Origin: 40-80 sp964503665
Lineage (GTDB): Bacteria > Bacteroidota > Bacteroidia > Flavobacteriales_D > Crocinitomicaceae
Direction of reading: 5' to 3'
Assembly: GCA_964503665.1 (NCBI GenBank)
Contig: CAZDAR010000022.1
Span: forward strand, 1-39,022
Length of the DNA: 39,022 nt
Positions 17,285 through 27,670 of this stretch are shown here, piece by piece (position 1 is the first letter of the stretch; every line of letters starts with the position of its first letter). The notes beneath the pieces are model-generated. The model had not been told where the DNA came from. It saw only the letters and a list, made by a program, of their open reading frames with translations, and made no database searches. The position numbers and the translations under genes were made by a program.

Positions 17285-20200
17285 TTAAATATTTTCCATG
17301 TCTGGTTGACGCATACCTCCGAAGAACTTCACAACAACCTCTCCTACATCAGGAACATTGACATGAATTAAATACACTCCACTAGCAATAGGAATACCCT
17401 TGTTATTCTTTAAATCCCACTCTACCGATGTGATAGGACTATCTTTCTTAAATGTTCGGATAAGCTTACCACTGATGTTGTATATTTTTATATCACACTT
17501 ATCAGGTAAGTTAATAATCTTTACACGTGTATCTAGTCTATTGTTTTCGTAAGAAGAATAAGCGTAGTAAGGATTAGGTACCACATTAATGATACTCAAT
17601 GCCTCGGCCATTACGACATTACTACCAATAATCGGCGCGTAATTATCTAGAGAGAAACTAAACATTGGTTTAGTATCATTTCTATTTGTTCTAGAGAATT
17701 CAGAATACTCTTTATTAATATTCACATCAATAGTTACATCTGATTCTAACATTTTATGTCCTTTCACTCTCAAAGGCATATATACCCATGCAAGTGATTC
17801 ATACACTTTCTTAACTACTAAACCTTGTCCCGAAGTCATGTTATCGTAAATCCAAGTGTTACCTTCAGTATAATAAGGACAACCTGAACCATTGATGTTG
17901 TATCCAAAGATATAAACAGGCTGCATACCACCTAAAATAGGATTTCCAGCATTATCTGTTGTTCTATCTGATGGATTCCAAATCATATCAGAACCACCAT
18001 CTGAAGATAAGAATGAGTTCTCACCAAATCCTATGTTCAATCTCATTCCTGTTTCAAGATCAATTGCGTAACCAGGGAACCAACCTAAACCATATGTTCC
18101 ATCATTCAACAAATTACCATTCTTGTCTACACTTGGAGAGTTACGTAATACCCCAGGCTTAGCATCGCCAATACTTAAATTAGCAAGTCGATTTAATTCA
18201 AATACGGTAGCCTTAGTCCATTGAGACTTATCAGCAGTAATTACCAATCTAAAGCTAGGTAATCTACTTGGTTGTAAGTTATTAAATAACGATATAGGTG
18301 AAGGACTAATTCCTGACAAGTGAGAAGGATGAGCAACTGGTCCAAACTGATTTTGTGTATTTACAAAACAGTGAGGAGCAATCATACCACCTAATATTTT
18401 TTCAAATCGTTGGTCTTTATCACCATTAAGATCTTCATAGAACTTAGGAGAAGTATAAATAGGAACTCCATCAACATCTTTCTCATCGGGTGTCAGCGTT
18501 TTTGTACCTGATAAAATCCAGTTCGTAGGATAATAATCTTCCGTATCAAAGACACCAGTCAACCATTGTTTTGTAGAATCTGAAAAGGAAATAGAAGAAG
18601 AAATGATATCAGTTGTTCTTTCTTTTTCAGTAGACATCGCTTGCGTATTATTTCCATTGTCATAATAATACAAGTTCTGTAATATATCAATTGAAATACC
18701 CCACTCAGGAATTAATTGTTCATTTCCAACTTTAATGGTGTTTTCAGAAGACACAGTGTCAATAAGTGCGCCTCCCTTAGATTCATATCTATAAACAGTC
18801 CAAGAAGCAGTATCCGTTTGGAAGTAATTTCTAACATAAATTTGCGCGTTAGATGGCAAATCATATTTATTAAACTTGACTTCATAATAACCACCTGCAA
18901 CGTTTAAAGGATCCACAATCTTAATATTCAATGGTCCATAACCTTTCTTGTATGTTGGCTCTGAAATAAAACCATTTGCTAGAATTGTATTCAGCGAGCT
19001 TTGCGTTAATTGTAAAGCCATTCCACCATTTCCATAACCATCTATCGCAGTTATCTCAGGAACATCGCCATAAGAGCTACTAATACTAGAACCGTTTACT
19101 TCAGGAGCAGGGTTATGAGGAATAGCAGTACTTGGAGAAATAGCTGTTCCATCAGGATTAATACGAGAAGAAATATACGGCATTTTTTGACCATCAAGAC
19201 TCGTTGCGTCATTTTGCTTATATTCTTTGTACATGTTTACTGCATAAGCAACAGCCACATAATAGTATTTCTTATGATTTACTAAAGTTCGAACACCTTG
19301 AGCAAATTGATCTTCAGTAATTTTAAAACTATGCTGAATTCCTTTATTCTCACCTTTTACTTTCAACGTACCATTTACGATACCTAATTCCTCAATTAAT
19401 TCAAAATTAATTAAAGTCTTATAATCATTCTTAATGTCACATTGTGCAACTAAACGAGCTTTGTCATTATCAAAGATATCAGAAACTGATACAGATGCAT
19501 CTTTCAATTGGAAGATTTGGTAACCTTCAAATCGGTAGAATTTATCATACACTTCAGTTCCACCTGGAGGATCTACAATATTAATTTTATCCTCTTGTTC
19601 ATACTTTTCACGATAGTTATTAGAGTTTACTGGATTAGTTAACATTAACACCAACTCTTGATCTAATTCTTGTACCGTTAAAGTAGGAGCATTTGGTGGA
19701 TCTAATAATTCAAAACAATTATCAAATAACGCCTGTGCTTTTGTATCTGCAACCTTAAGAGCTCTAACAGAAGCTAATAAATCACCTTCAACAGAACGAG
19801 CATATACGAAACCAACAGTAATATTATTTATAGCACCTGGCTTTAATGTAAAAGGACCTGCAGACTGAACAAAACGACGGTCACCTGGTTGGTTACTACC
19901 ACCATTCCCATCGGTATTATTTTCTGCCCAATCAGCAAAAGAAGGAGCAGCACCAGCAGTTGACCAGTTTAAAGGATCTGAATCACCTGGGAACATATAA
20001 TCCGCATGAAGTCCAACTCCAAAACCATCTCCACCATAAATCATGTCATCCCCATATCTCCACTTACCTTTCATGTAGTTATAGAACTGAGCAGCCGTAG
20101 AAGGGTCTGCCTTAGCAGCAGCAGCACCATTAATATAGTATGAGAAACGCTTCATTCCAAAACGCTCATTATCAATAATTCCATCATTATAACCAATTCC

Positions 20201-21511
20201 TAATCCTTTATATACAATTCCTGAGTCAGAAATTGCTTGGAAAACATCCATAGGAGCGTCTAAACCAGTAAGTGTATCTTTATATGGACCGTAATTATCT
20301 CTATCATCAGCATCTTGGTAAGGCCCCTCGAAGAAGTCAACACCAATTGCTGGAGGATTCGCTCCATAACCTGGGTTACCTTGGTAATCATCATCATAAT
20401 TATCACCGTTATAAGCATATCCTAAACCTCTAGATACATCACAACCAACATAATCATCAAATGCTCCACCTAAATCAGGGTCAACATATTGTGCGAAATA
20501 AGTATTATATAATGTTTGAGTACCACGGTTGATCATCTCATAGTTATAGAAAGTCATGTTGTTAATTTCATCCGATGTTGTAAAAGAAAATGCTTGAGCA
20601 CGAATTTCCATACCAATTGGATCTCCATTTGAAGAAGTATGGATATTTCCTTTATCGTTAAAAACCCACCAGTTTGTTTCGTCACCAAAAAGTGAAATAC
20701 GACGGTCACTGCCACATGTAATGTCATTACGTCCTAATATATCATCAAACCAAGGATAGTCACCATCTACCATAGGATTGTAGTTACCATTACCTGTAGT
20801 TGCTAATTCTTCAGGTCTATCGTAGAAAGGTGCTAAATAGTGGTCTTGACCAAGTGTTGGATCACCGTGAGCAGGCCAATTTAAAATTCTATCCAAAGAT
20901 TCTGCAGATGGCTCAGAAACTGGTTCAGAACCTGCTTCTATAAGACCATTACTAACTTCCCACCAAATGCTAAACTGAATAACTTCAGCTTTCGTAATTG
21001 TGAAGAAGTGGTCATATTTTGCACATTGCTCTGGTAAAATAGAAGCTTCACCAAAATCACGTCTAGCATCGTCTCCAACAGGGTAACGAGGATCGTAATC
21101 TCCAGTTCCTAAGTTAACTGTTAAAGGACCGGTCCAGAAATCATTTCCGTCACCGAAAGTGGTAGCTGCCAACTTCAACTGATTGTTAACGTCAGTACCT
21201 CCCATCCAAAGAGCTGCAGCATAAATAGCTTTTCTCTTTAGACCGATATCTACTTTTGGAACTTCGTAACCAGCATTACCACCATTGTGATAATCACGGA
21301 ATAAAACTCCATTCGTATTTAAAACGGCACGAACGTTATTAAATTCCATCGTCAAAGCAGCTGTTGCAGGAGCACAGTTCGCTTTCCCGTCAAAACCAAT
21401 CTGACCACTTTTACCTCCGTCGCCTTTATCCTTACCTTTATAGTAAGCAAAAGATGGGATGGCGAATGTCATCGCCATTATCATCAATAAATATTTAATT
21501 CTAACTTGCAT
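17285..21511 (-). CDS. Large secreted protein with a T9SS-type C-terminal domain
   Basis: A 1408-residue extracellular protein of unknown activity. A signal peptide covers residues 1-22. The N-terminal region reads NVRAVLNTNGVLFRDYHNGG and later AIYAAALWMGG, wording I associate with a family of large Bacteroidota exoproteins. The middle is rich in Asp, Asn, Gly and aromatic residues, suggesting calcium-binding beta structures. No catalytic motif is recognised. The C-terminal 90 residues begin NVVPNPYYAYSSYE, then have IYNISGKLIRTFKK and GIPIASGVYLIHVN, which is a type A sorting or FlgD-like Ig fold. It ends with an extra FGGMRQPDMENI tail. It lies 20 bp behind the TonB receptor gene and 18 bp before the PorV-like gene. 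Confidence 0.85.
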   Translation of the reverse strand: MQVRIKYLLMIMAMTFAIPSFAYYKGKDKGDGGKSGQIGFDGKANCAPATAALTMEFNNVRAVLNTNGVLFRDYHNGGNAGYEVPKVDIGLKRKAIYAAALWMGGTDVNNQLKLAATTFGDGNDFWTGPLTVNLGTGDYDPRYPVGDDARRDFGEASILPEQCAKYDHFFTITKAEVIQFSIWWEVSNGLIEAGSEPVSEPSAESLDRILNWPAHGDPTLGQDHYLAPFYDRPEELATTGNGNYNPMVDGDYPWFDDILGRNDITCGSDRRISLFGDETNWWVFNDKGNIHTSSNGDPIGMEIRAQAFSFTTSDEINNMTFYNYEMINRGTQTLYNTYFAQYVDPDLGGAFDDYVGCDVSRGLGYAYNGDNYDDDYQGNPGYGANPPAIGVDFFEGPYQDADDRDNYGPYKDTLTGLDAPMDVFQAISDSGIVYKGLGIGYNDGIIDNERFGMKRFSYYINGAAAAKADPSTAAQFYNYMKGKWRYGDDMIYGGDGFGVGLHADYMFPGDSDPLNWSTAGAAPSFADWAENNTDGNGGSNQPGDRRFVQSAGPFTLKPGAINNITVGFVYARSVEGDLLASVRALKVADTKAQALFDNCFELLDPPNAPTLTVQELDQELVLMLTNPVNSNNYREKYEQEDKINIVDPPGGTEVYDKFYRFEGYQIFQLKDASVSVSDIFDNDKARLVAQCDIKNDYKTLINFELIEELGIVNGTLKVKGENKGIQHSFKITEDQFAQGVRTLVNHKKYYYVAVAYAVNMYKEYKQNDATSLDGQKMPYISSRINPDGTAISPSTAIPHNPAPEVNGSSISSSYGDVPEITAIDGYGNGGMALQLTQSSLNTILANGFISEPTYKKGYGPLNIKIVDPLNVAGGYYEVKFNKYDLPSNAQIYVRNYFQTDTASWTVYRYESKGGALIDTVSSENTIKVGNEQLIPEWGISIDILQNLYYYDNGNNTQAMSTEKERTTDIISSSISFSDSTKQWLTGVFDTEDYYPTNWILSGTKTLTPDEKDVDGVPIYTSPKFYEDLNGDKDQRFEKILGGMIAPHCFVNTQNQFGPVAHPSHLSGISPSPISLFNNLQPSRLPSFRLVITADKSQWTKATVFELNRLANLSIGDAKPGVLRNSPSVDKNGNLLNDGTYGLGWFPGYAIDLETGMRLNIGFGENSFLSSDGGSDMIWNPSDRTTDNAGNPILGGMQPVYIFGYNINGSGCPYYTEGNTWIYDNMTSGQGLVVKKVYESLAWVYMPLRVKGHKMLESDVTIDVNINKEYSEFSRTNRNDTKPMFSFSLDNYAPIIGSNVVMAEALSIINVVPNPYYAYSSYENNRLDTRVKIINLPDKCDIKIYNISGKLIRTFKKDSPITSVEWDLKNNKGIPIASGVYLIHVNVPDVGEVVVKFFGGMRQPDMENI

Positions 21512-21531
21512 AATATTGATTGTTTCGTTTA

Positions 21532-23450
21532 TTAAAAATCAAATTTAACACCTAACCTTATCTGACGCGGCATACTAATATTTGAAGCATTTTGTATCTT
21601 CATTGTGTAATAATCTCTATAAGAAGCCACATCTAATTGAGATTGGATTGCCAATTGATATTGAGCTGCTTCAAGATATCCATCATCATTCCAGTTACCT
21701 GTTGCTCTGTACACATTAATAACGTTCATATGGTTTAATAGGTTGGTGATTCGTACATAAACTTGTAGATAAGTCTTTTTACGTTTATCAACCGCCCCTT
21801 CAGCAGGTTCTTTCCCCATAGTCAAAGGAATTGTTCTGTCAATTTGAAGATCCATTCTATAAGTCCAAGGTAATCTAGAGCCATTTAATGTTCCTGATAG
21901 ACCAGCAGATTGAGGAGATAAACTACCTTCATCTGTAATACTTGTTTGTGAGGAGTAAGGTGAACCAGAGTACACGTTCATCAAAATATTTAACCCCATG
22001 TTCTCAAACAACTTTACATCTTTAATGCTCGGACCATTGTAGTTTTTACCTTCTCCGTAACGATAGTCAACAGAAATAGCGATTGCATGTCTTCTATCGA
22101 AGTCGTAAGGGAATATATTTCTTAAGTTAGGTTGACCAGCGTTAATCAATCCAAAAGCAGATGTCGCATCAGAACCTGTACCCTCAGCAAATTGAAGAGT
22201 ATAGTTAGCTGTCAAACGAATGTTACCGATTCTTCTTAAGTCGTAAGATAAGATAATACCTTTAACTGTTCCAAAGTCTCTGTTTCCAAATGTTTTATAT
22301 GTTCTTGGATAAGCTTCTTGAATATTAACCAACTGTACTACATTACGTTGTTCACGGTAGTAAGCAGAAATCTTGATAGATGACTTCTCTCCTATTGCTT
22401 GTTGGAAACCGATTTCATAATCAATTGTTTGCTCCGGTTTCAAATTAGGATTATTTACAATTGCTGAACGGTTTTTCAAGAATTGGTACTCAACAGGATC
22501 GAAACGCAAACCAGTAGTAGGTCGTTTTGTTAAGATATCGTAGTGAGCACTAAATAAAGCATTATCAGAAATTGGGAATGCAAATGAAATACGTGGCATT
22601 ATATTAATCTGTGGCTTGTAAGAAGTGAAAGCTTCAGCAGTTACTACTTGATTATTTGGATCTTTTAACCAAGGTGCAATACCAGCAGAACCTCTGATTA
22701 ACTTAGGATCATCTACCACGTCTCCGTCACTATTAAACCAAGTGTCACCTTTTCTAAAACCATTAATTGCAGTTGGATTGTTTACATCATTTACATACAC
22801 TACATAGTCATCACCTATACTTGTTGGAAGGTCTTGTGCCCATGTGTAACCCATGTCTTCAGCTACTTTCCTAGCCTCACCAACAGTATAAGCATTGTAA
22901 AGTAAATATGGATCTTTTAATACTGGCTGATTTGCGTCAAAGATGTCTGCACGAAGACCAATATTAAATGTCATGTTCTTAAATTCAAATTTATCCATTG
23001 CATAAACAGAGGCATAAATCGGTTGAAAAGCTCCTACGAAACGTTCGTAGTTTCCGTTTTTGTCATACTCGTTAAAGTATTTATTAATATCTGTTGTTCC
23101 TTTTACACGTTTCCCTGTATGGTCATATCCCCAATAAGAAACAAAAGAAGAACCTGAATTTAATAATTCATCAGCAGAGAACATATCCAAAGAATACATA
23201 TTAGGATCGTAAGCATCGATATCTACAAATGTGCTACTTGCTCCAGACATTCCTAATTTCTGACGAAGATTGTAATCAAAGAATGATTGCTCATCTCCGT
23301 TTTTCTGTCCACCATATTCACCATTGTGAGAATAAGCATATCCAGAATTCAATCGGTTGTAATTAACAATTTGAAGTCCGTTTTCAATTGTAATCATTGG
23401 ATTACTCAAGTCTAATTCACGGATATGGAAGTTTGCCAATTGTCTAGCTA
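21532..23450 (-). CDS. TonB-dependent receptor, C-terminal part (gap-truncated)
   Basis: About 640 residues of outer-membrane barrel, open at its 5' end into the scaffold gap. The reading frame is still open at the gap edge (ARQLANFHI), so the apparent TTG start at 23439 is not a real start. Strand-rich sequence has receptor landmarks such as PNLKPEQTIDYEIGFQ, ISAYYREQRNVVQL and a terminal RLGVKFDF with the C-terminal phenylalanine needed for BAM assembly. It joins with the N-terminal part at 23551-25151 to make one receptor. The ligand is unknown, and no SusD partner is encoded nearby. Confidence 0.9.
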
Positions 23451-23550
23451 NNNNNNNNNNNNNNNNNNNNNNNNNNNNNNNNNNNNNNNNNNNNNNNNNN
23501 NNNNNNNNNNNNNNNNNNNNNNNNNNNNNNNNNNNNNNNNNNNNNNNNNN
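23451..23550. other. Assembly gap (100 N) inside the TonB receptor gene
   Basis: Exactly 100 N, a common placeholder size. The flanking receptor frames do not line up across 100 bases; if the gene is intact, the true gap length must leave remainder 2 when divided by 3. The missing part is barrel sequence. Confidence 0.98.
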
Positions 23551-25151
23551 CCATTACCAATTTGTATTTGAGTAAGGTTTTCATAATGGCCTTCTGTCAT
23601 ATTATCATATATATTATAATATTGACTCGTATATGCAGCTAATTCAGGATTCGTTTCTGAAGGAGTAAAATGAACTTGATTATCTCTAAATCCATTATGT
23701 ACCGCTGATTGATTTGCGAAATTTATCTCGTATGAGTTTTCTCTATCAATAATAAAAGTACCCACGTGCCCATAATTAAAGAAATTAAATTTATGTTTTG
23801 GGTCATAACTGTCCGCTTGAGTTTGAGAGAAGTCAACCATTAAGGTATAAACAAAACTTCTAATCTTTGCATTCTCAGTATTATTAATGAAACGTTGAGT
23901 AAAACGTCCATAAGCACGCCAGTCTAATTGATGATTCACACCAAAGTTGGTGAAATTCATTAATGAATTAGCATAACTATATGCTGTACCTCCATTGTAG
24001 TTCATTGATCCACCAAAAGACAAGTTTGTTCTAGAGCCTGTAGCTACATCTAATTTGGCAGTACCAGAAATTACTCTTCTTCTCGCATTCATTCTCCAAG
24101 GAACTCTTTCGAAATCAGTTTCTCGTAAAAATTCAGCATTTGGATAAGACCCCATTCCTGTTGCATCAGAACGTAAAGGATTCGCAATTAAGTCTTCTCT
24201 AACATCTTTCTTAATACGGTAATTTCCACCATTTCCCATTGGACGACTATCCAACATGTCATTATACATGAACGTTGCTAAGAAACCTAATCTTGCTTCT
24301 TTTGTCTTTTTACCAGTTGAATCTTTTTTCATCCAAAGCGGTCCAGCTAGAAGGCCTTCAACTAAGTTATATCCAAATTTATCTAATCCGATTACTTTTC
24401 CATCGTAGCCATCTTTATCTTTTCCATTAATATAGAAACCAGAAGTTACACCTTCAACACTACCAAAGAATGTTCCTTGAGGACCTCTAGTCGTAACAGA
24501 AATAACACCACCAGTAACGTCACCATAAGATGCCGGTAAACCAGAAACGAAAATTGAAATTTCTTCAATTGCCCCTTTAGGGATGTTACTAGAACCTCTA
24601 ACCTTCACACCATCTATATAGTAATAGTTGTCTTCAGGACGAGAACCACGTATACTAATTTCACCTGTTCCTTCATTCTCAATAACACCTGCCTGGGTTT
24701 TCACCATCTCTGAGGCGCTACGAACGGGTAAAGTAGAAATTTGTTCACGATCAATCGTATTTTTTGTACTACCACCCTTATCAATACGTGGCTTTTCATA
24801 AACAATTTTTACAGTACTTAAAACACCAGTAAGCAAAATGTCAGAAACATAGTTTGTTTGGTCTGATCTTACGTAAAACTTCTCCAATACGTAATCGGGA
24901 TAGGATTCATACTTAACAATAATGTCATAGTATCCTGGCTCAAGGGAACGAACCTCAAACATACCCTCATCATCAGTATAGATACTGGCTTTTGTTGTCT
25001 CCCCTTGTTTAAGCATCACTATCGCAAATTCCGCTGGATTTCCATCTGCATCATTTACATATCCTTTCACATCTCCCATACCTCCTTGAGCTAAGGAATA
25101 AGTTGTTGATAATATGATACTTACAATAATTAAATGTAATCGTCTAATCAT
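23551..25151 (-). CDS. TonB-dependent receptor, N-terminal part (gap-truncated)
   Basis: About 533 residues. A signal peptide covers 1-22 (ending SLAQ). A CarboxypepD_reg-like or CnaB-like domain (about 24-110) is followed by a plug domain (about 120-225) with LPVRSASEMVKTQAGV, ISIRGSRPEDNYYYIDGVKV and YGDVTGGVISVTTRG. Barrel strands then run into the gap. It energises outer-membrane uptake through TonB-ExbBD. It heads the operon with the T9SS protein and PorV-like genes, an arrangement without SusD, so a simple glycan-uptake system is less likely than a role in surface protein handling or peptide or metal uptake. Confidence 0.92.
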
Positions 25152-25217
25152 AAGTCTGATTTAAAATTATACATGCTACTTCTTTTAAAAGTTCGTAAAT
25201 ATAGCTAAAATAGAACA

Positions 25218-25225
25218 CAAACCTA
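25218..25225 (-). promoter_or_regulatory. -7 box upstream of the TonB receptor operon
   Basis: The minus strand reads TAGGTTTG, matching TAnnTTTG, 66 bp before the receptor start. No TTG lies at the standard distance. It would give a 5' leader of about 60 nt. Confidence 0.4.
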
Positions 25226-25359
25226 AAATATTCAAAAAGATTTGCCCTGTTTTTAGTTTTTTAATTTAATGCTGAACTTTCTATTTATAAAATTATAAAA
25301 TACGTTTCTTTGTGCTATATTAGCAATAAAATTCAATTCAAAAAACTAAATCTATTTAA

Positions 25360-25986
25360 ATGTCTTTTTGCTTGATTGAAGAGAAAAAAATGGGTGAAAT
25401 CCAGTTGATTTTCATGCGAAATTCTTTTATTCTGGATAAAAACATCTTTTTTCTAACTAAGAAAGAGAAAATACGTTTGTCAACATTCACCACGGAGAAG
25501 CGAAAGAAAGAATATGTAGGCGTTATTTCATTGAAAAATCATTTTTTTAAAAACGACGAAATTAATTACGATGAATTCGGTGCACCTTTTCTTTTAAATC
25601 AAAAAGACCGATTTATATCCATTAGTCATTCTCATATATATATAGGTATGATTATAGCCAATTTCAAAATTGGTCTTGATATTGAACTTATTTCAGATAA
25701 AGTAATTCGCGTTACCTCTAAATTTATTAATAAAAAAGAAGAAATGTGTTTTGACACTCATTCAGCAGAAGAGATGATTCGTATTTGGACGATGAAAGAA
25801 GTATTATACAAGATTGCCTCTTTTCCTGGATTAGATATTAAAAAGCATATTCAAATTGAACGTAAAGATGATACCTATTGGGGTTCTGTTTTTATTAACG
25901 AACAATGGTACGTAACAGAAATTGCTACTTTTGTAAAGGACAACTACATTTTTAGTTATAACACGAAAGCACTTGTACAAAAATAG
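25360..25986 (+). CDS. 4'-phosphopantetheinyl transferase superfamily protein
   Basis: A 208-residue Sfp-type transferase that moves phosphopantetheine from CoA to a serine of acyl or peptidyl carrier proteins. The metal-binding motif GLDIE has D107 and E109, and the second motif WTMKEVLYK has W143, K146, E147 and K151. ISISHS near residue 87 is the CoA-side histidine region. The sequence is otherwise diverged and short. A second ATG at 25390 (MGEIQL) preceded by a purine-rich stretch is an alternative start. It overlaps the next gene by 14 bp. It may serve the housekeeping ACP, because no biosynthetic cluster is visible. Confidence 0.88.
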   Translation: MSFCLIEEKKMGEIQLIFMRNSFILDKNIFFLTKKEKIRLSTFTTEKRKKEYVGVISLKNHFFKNDEINYDEFGAPFLLNQKDRFISISHSHIYIGMIIANFKIGLDIELISDKVIRVTSKFINKKEEMCFDTHSAEEMIRIWTMKEVLYKIASFPGLDIKKHIQIERKDDTYWGSVFINEQWYVTEIATFVKDNYIFSYNTKALVQK

Positions 25987-26722
25987 AACGCATATTTTCG
26001 ACCAATTTTCCCAACGAAAAGGGCAAATAGCTATTTTGGTCGATCCAGAGAAGTCGTCGGATGATGAGCAACTAGTTAGCTTAATCAAGAAAGCAGAATT
26101 TGCAAAAGTGGATTACTTCTTTATAGGCGGAAGTACCGTTACAAGAAGGGAAATGGAAAAAACGGTTGACTTCCTAAAAAAAAACAGTTCTATTCCTTTG
26201 GTGTTATTTCCTGGTTCTAGTCACCAAATATCACACGAAGCCGATGCTATCCTTTTATTAAGTTTACTCTCTGGAAGAAATCCTGATTATTTAATTGGAC
26301 ATCACGTATTGGCAAGTCAAGAACTTCACCAGTCTAATTTAGAGATTTTACCAACCGCGTATATTTTAATCGATGGTGGTACCAAAAGTTCTGTCGCTTA
26401 TATCAGTCAAACAACACCTATTCCAGTAGATCAAGAACACATTGCGCTTCAAACAGCCATTGCTGGCGCTATGCAAGGAAACAAAATTATATATTACGAT
26501 GCTGGAAGCGGCGCAAAAAATACTGTTTCGGTCAGTTTGATTACAAGTACTGCTAAAGAACTTCCTAATCATCCCATTATTATTGGTGGAGGTATTCGAA
26601 CCTTAAAAGAAATTGAGCAATTTATAAAATATGCTAATATTATTGTTATTGGAAATCATATTGAAAAAAGTCCTGACTTTCTATTAGACATTGCTGCGAT
26701 GAACAAAAACACTTCACACTAA
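25973..26722 (+). CDS. Geranylgeranylglyceryl phosphate synthase family protein
   Basis: A 249-residue TIM-barrel prenyltransferase joining a prenyl diphosphate to sn-glycerol-1-phosphate through an ether bond, as in archaeal lipid synthesis and the PcrB family. IAILVDPEKS near residue 20 opens the barrel. FIGGSTVTRREME near 44, VLFPGSSHQIS near 70, and the phosphate-binding YYDAGSGA and IIIGGGIRT near 165-205 are family signatures. The start is TTG at 25973, inside the end of the PPTase gene; no better in-frame start precedes the core strand. The product's role in Bacteroidota is poorly known. It is 12 bp before menA. Confidence 0.88.
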   Translation: MYKNRTHIFDQFSQRKGQIAILVDPEKSSDDEQLVSLIKKAEFAKVDYFFIGGSTVTRREMEKTVDFLKKNSSIPLVLFPGSSHQISHEADAILLLSLLSGRNPDYLIGHHVLASQELHQSNLEILPTAYILIDGGTKSSVAYISQTTPIPVDQEHIALQTAIAGAMQGNKIIYYDAGSGAKNTVSVSLITSTAKELPNHPIIIGGGIRTLKEIEQFIKYANIIVIGNHIEKSPDFLLDIAAMNKNTSH

Positions 26723-26734
26723 CTATCTATAGGA

Positions 26735-27670
26735 ATGGCAGGTTTTAAAATATGGATGGAAGCAGCGCGTTTACGAACGTTACCTTTATCCCTTTCTGGA
26801 ATCATTATCGGAAGTGCAATTGCTTATAATGATGCCATTTTTCGTTGGGACATTTGTTTACTGGCACTTTTGACAACTTTATTTTTTCAAATACTCTCCA
26901 ATTTCGCCAATGATTTAGGTGACACTTTAAAAGGTGCAGACAATGAAGGTCGAATTGGACCAACAAGAGCCGTTCAATCGGGTAGAATTACAATTAAGGA
27001 AATGAAAATCGGCGTAACATTTACAAGTATCGCTTCGCTCATTAGTGCAACCTTTTTAATTTATTACAGTTCCGAAGGTAAAAATTTTTTATTTTGGATT
27101 TTTTATCTAGTGTTGGCGTTGCTTTGTGTGATTGCTGCAATTATGTACACGATTGGTAAAAAAGCATACGGTTATTATGGATTAGGTGATTTATTTGTCT
27201 TCTTGTTCTTTGGTTTTGTGAGTGTGATTGGTGTCTATCATTTATATCCAGAAAGTATTTCGATGCAAACGTTTGAATGGAAACTACTTTTTCCAGCAAT
27301 CACTATTGGTGGATTAAGTACTGCTGTTTTGAACTTGAATAATATGCGAGACCGTGAGAACGATCAGACAGTCAATAAACATACTTTAGTTGTAAAAATA
27401 GGAAGAGAAAAAGCAAAAATTTATCATACTTTTATTGTTTTAACTGCTATTCTTAGTATGATTGCTTTCGTGGTGATCTACTACCCTACTAATTACTATC
27501 TATTTTCGCTTAGTTTACCACTATTGTTATTACTATTTCATCTGAAGAAAGTAAAAGCAGTGACTAGCGATCGTGAATTTGACCCTTATTTAAAGACAGT
27601 CGCTTTAACGACATTCTTACTCAGCATTTTGTTTACAATCAGTTCAATTTTATACCATGTTTCATTTTGA
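26735..27670 (+). CDS. menA: 1,4-dihydroxy-2-naphthoate polyprenyltransferase
   Basis: A 311-residue UbiA-family membrane enzyme that prenylates dihydroxynaphthoate to demethylmenaquinone, the membrane step of menaquinone synthesis. It has about eight or nine hydrophobic segments. The first Asp-rich motif is NDLGD (59-63), followed by GRIGPTRAVQSG, and the second lies in NMRDRENDQ near residue 205. Length is normal. It overlaps menC by 14 bp, so the two are translationally coupled. Confidence 0.95.
   Translation: MAGFKIWMEAARLRTLPLSLSGIIIGSAIAYNDAIFRWDICLLALLTTLFFQILSNFANDLGDTLKGADNEGRIGPTRAVQSGRITIKEMKIGVTFTSIASLISATFLIYYSSEGKNFLFWIFYLVLALLCVIAAIMYTIGKKAYGYYGLGDLFVFLFFGFVSVIGVYHLYPESISMQTFEWKLLFPAITIGGLSTAVLNLNNMRDRENDQTVNKHTLVVKIGREKAKIYHTFIVLTAILSMIAFVVIYYPTNYYLFSLSLPLLLLLFHLKKVKAVTSDREFDPYLKTVALTTFLLSILFTISSILYHVSF

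Noticed and set aside
21532..25151. Two separate receptor genes, or a frameshift in the TonB receptor
   Set aside because: The break coincides exactly with 100 N; both halves are open to the gap and together make one normal receptor.
25152..25359. A small gene or RNA between the divergent receptor and PPTase genes
   Set aside because: The 208 bp are AT-rich and hold a -7 box for the receptor; no open frame with a start or stable structured element was seen.
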